64,000 nt of DNA. Source: Platycnemis pennipes. Its lineage: Eukaryota; Arthropoda; Insecta; Odonata; Platycnemididae. Both the position numbers and the translations under genes were made by a program. The stretch is taken from the NCBI GenBank assembly GCA_933228895.1, contig OW121857.1, positions 79,541,672 to 79,605,671 on the forward strand. The letters run 5' to 3'. Positions 58,994 to 64,000 of the stretch are shown here, in pieces. Each line of letters begins with the position of its first letter. Within the stretch, counting starts at the first letter, position 1. The notes below the pieces were generated by a model that was not told the origin of the DNA, made no database searches, and worked only from the letters and a program-made list of their open reading frames with translations.

Positions 58994-61462
58994 GGGCGGA
59001 AGGGTCCGCTGACCCCCGATGAGTGAGGGGTATCAGGAGTCAGCCTGAAGAGATGTGACGGAGGTCGAAGGGCGCTTTGTCATTTACACATGCCGGAGGA
59101 TCCCGGAGAACTTTTCCCAAGGCACGCGGGTCACCCGAAAGTTCCATGCGGGAAGCCCATGAGAGATTTCCGACCCGGGCTCCAAAGAGTGTTTGACGGA
59201 CGACGACAAAGAGATCCCAAGCCCTCGTTACTGGAGAGGTCTTCTTTTGCGTGTGGGTAGCTTTCATACCGTCACGTGTGGCCAGTTTTAATCGCGGGGG
59301 AATGTGTTTAGAGCGGAAGATAATTAGATTCCCGATAAGCAGGAGGTGTAAGTTAAATATTTGACCGGGACGAAATAAATTAGGGTCGGTGGGATAGTTT
59401 GGACTATCGCTCAAAGTCTTGAATGACGACACACGCCCCAGTTTGGGCTTATAAGTGAAGTCGCCTTTGAATCAGAAAGGGGAGTTCGTCAAAGGCAGCT
59501 TAGAAGACAGGTGAAAAGGGATGAATATGTATTAAGCTTAGAGAATTTTTATTGGCTATTGGAAAATTTGATCGGGAAGTTATTGCATCTGGAAGGAGGT
59601 TGAGTAGCTCGGAGCAAACACAGTTTGCTCAGGCAAACCGAATGTCTGAAAGAAGGCATATGGTGATTTTTTTACCTCAGTTTCTGCTGAGAATACCAGC
59701 CTTCTTGAGCTGAGTGTTTGAATACAAAGGCTTCTTACCTTGCTTTAATTAAAATAAACAACCAACATAATGGAAAACGAACTGTTCCAGGGGTACCAAC
59801 ATAATGCTTTCCACTTATATATTACTAATTTAAACGCTCCGGCGACATTACCAAGAAATGAAACCTTGTGAGCATTTTAATTGGTTAGTATTTTTTTAAA
59901 TTTATACTTGAATTTTCACATCGTTTAATCTAAATCTATTAACTTCAAACTTATTTTACGCTTGCCCCGAAACGAATAATATCACAAACTCAAAGTATTA
60001 TATCCAGAATCCGAACCAGGGGATAAATATTCCTTTACAATACAAATGCATCCAACTACTCCGTACAGATTCACTCGATAGTCTCCTTAATATTTGTGTA
60101 ACTTTTCTTTGCAAATGTGATCGATTCGCAAGCATCTATAATTACTCTCTGTAAATTGAACAAATTACTCTCTGTTATGTCTAATAATAATAATTAATCA
60201 ATTATTTCCGCCACTGTATTATTTTGGGATGTTTAAAGAAATATCTGTAATCCAAAAGAATTCTTAAGCTTGAGGTGTTGAAAAGTAAGAAATATACTAA
60301 GTTTAAACCTAAGTCCGTGGTTTAAATCCATAAATATGCCACTCGTTTAATTCCCCTTTCAGTTAGAGCTTCACAATTGAGACCACAGATTTTGTATCAA
60401 TACTTGTCTGGAATGTATCTCATTAGTGGATATAAAAGAAGTTAATTTATTCAATTTCCAGAGAGTAGTTCTAGAAATTATGAGTTTTTATTTTGAATTT
60501 TATTTTACATAAGCTAATGGAACTTTAAATTTCCAGTAGCAAAGGGAGTTGAACAAGATACATAAAAATCATAAACGGACAGACATCCGTCAAAATTTTT
60601 ATAATAAGACTAAAAGAGATTAATTCACATATAGTTATCTGTGTGCACGTGGCATATATCGTCACTTGACACATTTTAACGTTTTTAGGGAATTCATTGA
60701 ACACCTCACGAGGTTAATTCATCCAGTCACAAATAGCCCTCGCCATACAGGAGTTGGTTGCTCTGCGAAAGGCGGAAAAGACTGCTCTCGCCGTGAACTG
60801 ATGATCATGACGTTATTATTCGGCTACTCTAACTGAACACTGAGATTTGGGTACCCGTCAACGCCACAAAACACTCTGTAAAAAGTAGTCAACCTAGTAC
60901 TCCTTATGTGTATACTGAGATGGATGAAATTCACCGCTGAGAAAGGTATTTTAAAATCAAAACTACTTTAAAAAGGCTATGTAAAAATTTTTAAAACTAC
61001 CTTGCTGCACCATTGTGAATGCAAACAAGCCATGGGTTAAGCCTATAAACATCATTGCCAAGGAGTAAATACTTGTAAACCCTTGAAAATTATGCATAAA
61101 ATTGTACTATTAATCTTTAAAAATTAGCTATTTTATCAGGCGTAGCGTTATGTGATTTACAGTATCTTAAAGGAAAAGAAATCTGGTGATGAAGTACAAT
61201 GTAGGTGGTGTTTTATACAATATATTATGGAAATTCAAAGTTACTCTTTTCATTTAAGACTGACAAGTACTTGTCAATGACATTACAATGATTTTGGATC
61301 CTTGCTTGGGTATACATAGAATGAGTGTGGAGTTTTAACGTTTTCTTTGTACATTGGGCGACAGTAAAATCATGGAATTTCACTTAGGAGCCGGAAACAG
61401 GTTCTCGTGATCTTTTCACAGTTTTCCCTGGGGAGACTAATAATTTGTCGTCCCCCGTCTAG

Positions 61463-61646
61463 GTTCTGGCTGCCCTGGCAGTTTCCCTTGGACCATTCTC
61501 AGCCGGCTTGGGGAAGGGCTACAGTTCTCCGGCGCTGGCGTCGCTCCAGGATCAATCTTCGTGCGAGGGCGGCACTGGACCGCCCCATGTGTGGGACGTC
61601 TGCTCGGACGGAGACCAGTGGAAGGGAGCCGTGGGAACCAAAGCAG
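61463..61646 (+). CDS. Tret1-like: Tret1-like facilitated sugar (trehalose) transporter, exon with transmembrane helix 1
   Basis: The exon has 184 bases, with acceptor CCGTCTAG and donor AAAGCAG|GTGACT, entering in phase 0 and leaving in phase 1. It encodes VLAALAVSLGPFSAG, then LGKGYSSPALASLQDQ, which is the first membrane helix and the GY(S/T)SPAL motif typical of insect Tret1-like members of the major facilitator sugar-transporter family. These plasma-membrane proteins have 12 helices and move trehalose or other sugars by facilitated diffusion. After the helix comes a hydrophilic stretch of about 30 residues with two cysteines (CEGGTGPPHVWDVC), the start of extracellular loop 1. It seems longer than this loop usually is, so either the loop is extended or the donor differs. 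The helix 2 exon is not seen before the window ends. Family assignment is from recognised motifs, not a search. Confidence 0.82.
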
Positions 61647-61732
61647 GTGACTTTGAAAGCGAATGGTCAAACGAGTGCCCGCAACTCTTTTTGCGGCCCT
61701 TTGGAAAGATATCCGGGCCAGCACCCTGGCTC

Positions 61733-61875
61733 GGATGTGTTTGAATTCGTCGGGTTTATCTCGAATCGGTAACTAAGGAGTCAGGTGGTATAAAAACGAG
61801 CGGTTCGCAAGTTTAATGTTCGTTAGAATCGCTCATTACAATCTCATTCATTGTTTTCACTAGTTTTTCTCGTGC
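61733..61875 (+). repeat. Local direct repeat, unit 1
   Basis: Together with 62346-62490 this forms a diverged direct duplication: GGTAACTAAGGAGTCAGGTG against GGTAACCAAGGAGTCGTGTG, and CTCATTCATTGTTTTCACT against CCCATTCATTTGTTTTCACT. It lies just after the donor of the Tret1-like helix 1 exon. Confidence 0.72.
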
Positions 61876-62345
61876 ATAGAACATCAGGATAAGAAATACT
61901 TAAATGTCCTTCTGAAGATAATCCATGTAGCTTTTCACTCATTTCATTTTCAGTGAGATTTTCCAGTTTTTTTATTTCACTATATACTACTCATATGTAA
62001 CACCTATTATGATAAGAATTATACAAAAGAAAGGAAGTATATTACCTTCAAGAATCCATTTCTATAGTGGCAAAAGGATATGGTAAAAAATGAATACTCA
62101 TCTCAGTTTTTAATTCTCATAGACTCCTACTTTGCTTCCAACAGTGCCTGGGGATGTAGAGATATCTTCATTGCTCGCCACTTAGCTACCCATTTGTCCC
62201 ACCCTCTATCCTGTTATGACCTCAAACTCTATTTACATAGGGTTTTTCAATATTTTGATACTAAATGGGAATCCATATAGTATACCTATTTAAAGTTCTC
62301 TATTAAAATTTTCCTACTATTACCTCTCTTTTATCTTTAACCAGG

Positions 62346-62490
62346 GGGATCTGTTTCAAACCATCGGGATTGTCTAGAATAGGTAACCAAGGAGTCGTGT
62401 GGTACAATCACGAAATGGTTCTTAAATTTGTTGTGTTTGCATTTTATTTACGATCCCATTCATTTGTTTTCACTTGAGTATTTCTCATCA
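62346..62490 (+). repeat. Local direct repeat, unit 2
   Basis: Second copy of 61733-61875, offset by about 613 bases. It could be an ancient tandem duplication or two members of an unrecognised interspersed repeat. Confidence 0.72.
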
Positions 62491-62535
62491 GTCTTCAGCT
62501 TAGAGTCCCGGACACCTTCGATACCTGTTCGAGAT

Positions 62536-63214
62536 AATGGGGTCGTTATAACATTTTTTATTGCCAAATCTGATAGAGTTTGTAAAAAGTCCCGTCTTTG
62601 CATTCTTCGATCTGTCACGTAGTACCTTATATTTTATATTATAAGCGGCGAAGAAATGATGTTTTTAACTCTTTCGGTTGGGTGGACGTTCTGAAGATTC
62701 GTACGTCATCCCTTCGTCCAATTAGAACTGAGACTGCGCTATTCCTTCGCCCAATCACAATGGGGGACACAGCTGATTCTGCTGATGGAAATGATTGTTA
62801 GACTCGTAATTATTTGAAAAAGTATATAAACTTAATCACGCATTTATTCTCACCAAAATGTATGATAATATTACCTGGTGAATTTCGTCGTTCAGTTATT
62901 TTGGGCTATTTACAGGATGCGCAGGACCTGTGTACGCAGCCCTCCCCTCCCCTCTCCGCTTCCACTTCCCCTCCAGTGTTCGCGCAAAAACAGTCAAAGA
63001 GGAGATGTGGATGACGTAGAAGTCCCGCTCGTTGGTAGGCGTCAACTTTTGCGTATTTTGATTTGCTAATTATGAGTGAATGGCTCAGGTTGGAAAATTA
63101 ATTTTTTCGCAAAAGTTCATTTTTCGTTTCCATTCAACTATTTTGCGTATAAAATATCTGTGCCATATCTGTTTCATATATCGTGCCATTTCTGTTCCGA
63201 GTAAACACCCCGTT
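62536..63214 (-). mobile_element. MITE, AATGGGG family, reversed, with an internal insertion
   Basis: AATGGGGTCGTTATAACA at the left and GAGTAAACACCCCGTT at the right, with the body reversed relative to the other copies (CATTTTTCGTTTCCATTCAA, CGTCAACTTTTGC). About 110 bases near 62810-62925 are absent from the 534-540-base copies. Confidence 0.8.
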
Positions 63215-64000
63215 CCAATGGTTTCAAACACACTTCTCCCGGATGGTGAGGGAGATGGGACGCCCACTCCTTCCCGAACCCTCTGAACCCTTCTCTCTCA
63301 CACGTCTCCCTTTAGCTGCACCCCAGGCCATTTTTTTCGGCGAGTTTGAAAGGACGGATGAGTAGATGAGTGAGCTTGTCCTTGTGTGTCCTCCTAAACG
63401 AGCGCTCAGGGTTTTGCTTGTTTGTGTCACACCCTCGCAGGTTCGAAAATAGAACTCGGAGGAAATGACCTTATTTTTTTCCTCTCGGAATGCACTTTTC
63501 CGACCCTTCCTTGCTGACACTTTTGCCGTCGACTCGCTCCGACGTGAAAGGTCACGGAAGTGCATCCCGACGGTCGCAAGAACTCAAAGGAAGTGATCGG
63601 GTCAGTGGGATCAGGGTGGCGATTCCGTAAAGTTGAAAGAAATTCGACTCAAATAGAGAGCTGTGGCTCACTAGGGAGAATGATTCGCGACCCATCGTTC
63701 ACCGGCGGAGACATGTAAGGATTAATCATTAGCTAGAATCACATGAGTTCTCGCCTTGTATTCCGCGCGAAAAAGATCAACACGATTTCTGCTACGAAAG
63801 CCATCCACCGCGATCAGACAGCCTGCTTGCCAGCAAATATGTGGCGACCGATTATAAACGAAATGATCAGACTCCGTCACCGTAACCCGGACGACTGTCA
63901 CGCCACCAAGGGATTATGGATTGTACTGTGAACTATGACGTTTATTCCACGTATGGGTATAGATGTGACGTTGAAATCTCGGATTCGATTTTACAGAATC

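Larger units (their letters stand above)
57355..61462 (+). other. Intron of the Tret1-like gene
   Basis: This 4108-base intron runs from GTCAGC to CCGTCTAG. It is AT-rich and mostly featureless. It holds a hammerhead-like motif at 58677-58707, a perfect 10-bp inverted repeat (AAGGTCTGTA / TACAGACCTT) at 58967-58993, and a more GC-rich block at about 58900-59460 with no recognisable coding. I see no LINE or SINE copy in it. Confidence 0.65.
61647..64000 (+). other. Start of the next Tret1-like intron, with a local duplication and a MITE
   Basis: From the donor at 61647 to the window end no further transporter exon (helix 2) is visible. The stretch holds a diverged direct repeat (61733-61875 and 62346-62490) and a reversed AATGGGG-type MITE (62536-63214). 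Between 63215 and 64000 are short open frames with no resemblance I recognise. Confidence 0.55.

Overview
This window looks like nuclear DNA from an insect or other arthropod with a large, AT-rich, repeat-laden genome. Three things point that way: a split gene with GT-AG introns whose product resembles insect facilitated trehalose transporters; many decayed non-LTR retrotransposons, Penelope-like elements, tRNA-derived SINEs and MITEs; and a lack of long open reading frames or operons. I cannot name the species from the sequence.

The only host gene I can support lies at the right end, on the + strand. An exon at 57190-57354 encodes a cytoplasmic N-terminal segment. After an intron of 4108 bases, an exon at 61463-61646 encodes the first transmembrane helix of a Tret1-like sugar transporter. 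The two exons join in phase 0 and the second ends in phase 1. Later exons lie beyond the window, and I find no earlier exon. Everything from 1 to 57189 is therefore either intergenic or an upstream intron.

The other 57 kb is a mosaic of repeats. (1) LINE-A is a CR1/L2-like non-LTR family. Its 3' tails carry the block CCCCCTGCCACACACC, then GGTGGCTTGCAGGGTAT, then (TAGATG)n. Twelve or more fragments occur on both strands; the best, at 31147-32260, encodes the reverse-transcriptase C-terminus and holds a nested copy with a 5-bp target-site duplication (TSD). (2) Other non-LTR remnants lie at 25852-26124, 33660-33830, 48945-49110, 45300-46290, 23164-24600 and 55381-55524. (3) Short Penelope-like insertions: one keeps the GIY-YIG endonuclease domain and a 14-bp TSD (14034-14683). 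Others (2522-2753, 21744-21913, 35099-35331, 17056-17245, 21500-21722) are foldback hairpins around hammerhead-like cores, three of them with TSDs. (4) SINE-A is a roughly 330-bp tRNA-headed family with eight copies; three further tRNA-headed families have one to three copies each. (5) Two MITE families: one of about 540 bp with AATGGGG termini (four copies) and one of about 225 bp (two copies). (6) A pair of 390-bp inverted repeats at 9672-10065 and 11190-11581. (7) A decayed Tc1/mariner-like transposase fragment.

I found no rRNA, functional tRNA, CRISPR, phage or bacterial features. The most interesting material is the set of compact Penelope-like hairpins, which share one architecture, and the nested insertions that give a relative order of events. 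I do not see an undescribed multi-gene system.
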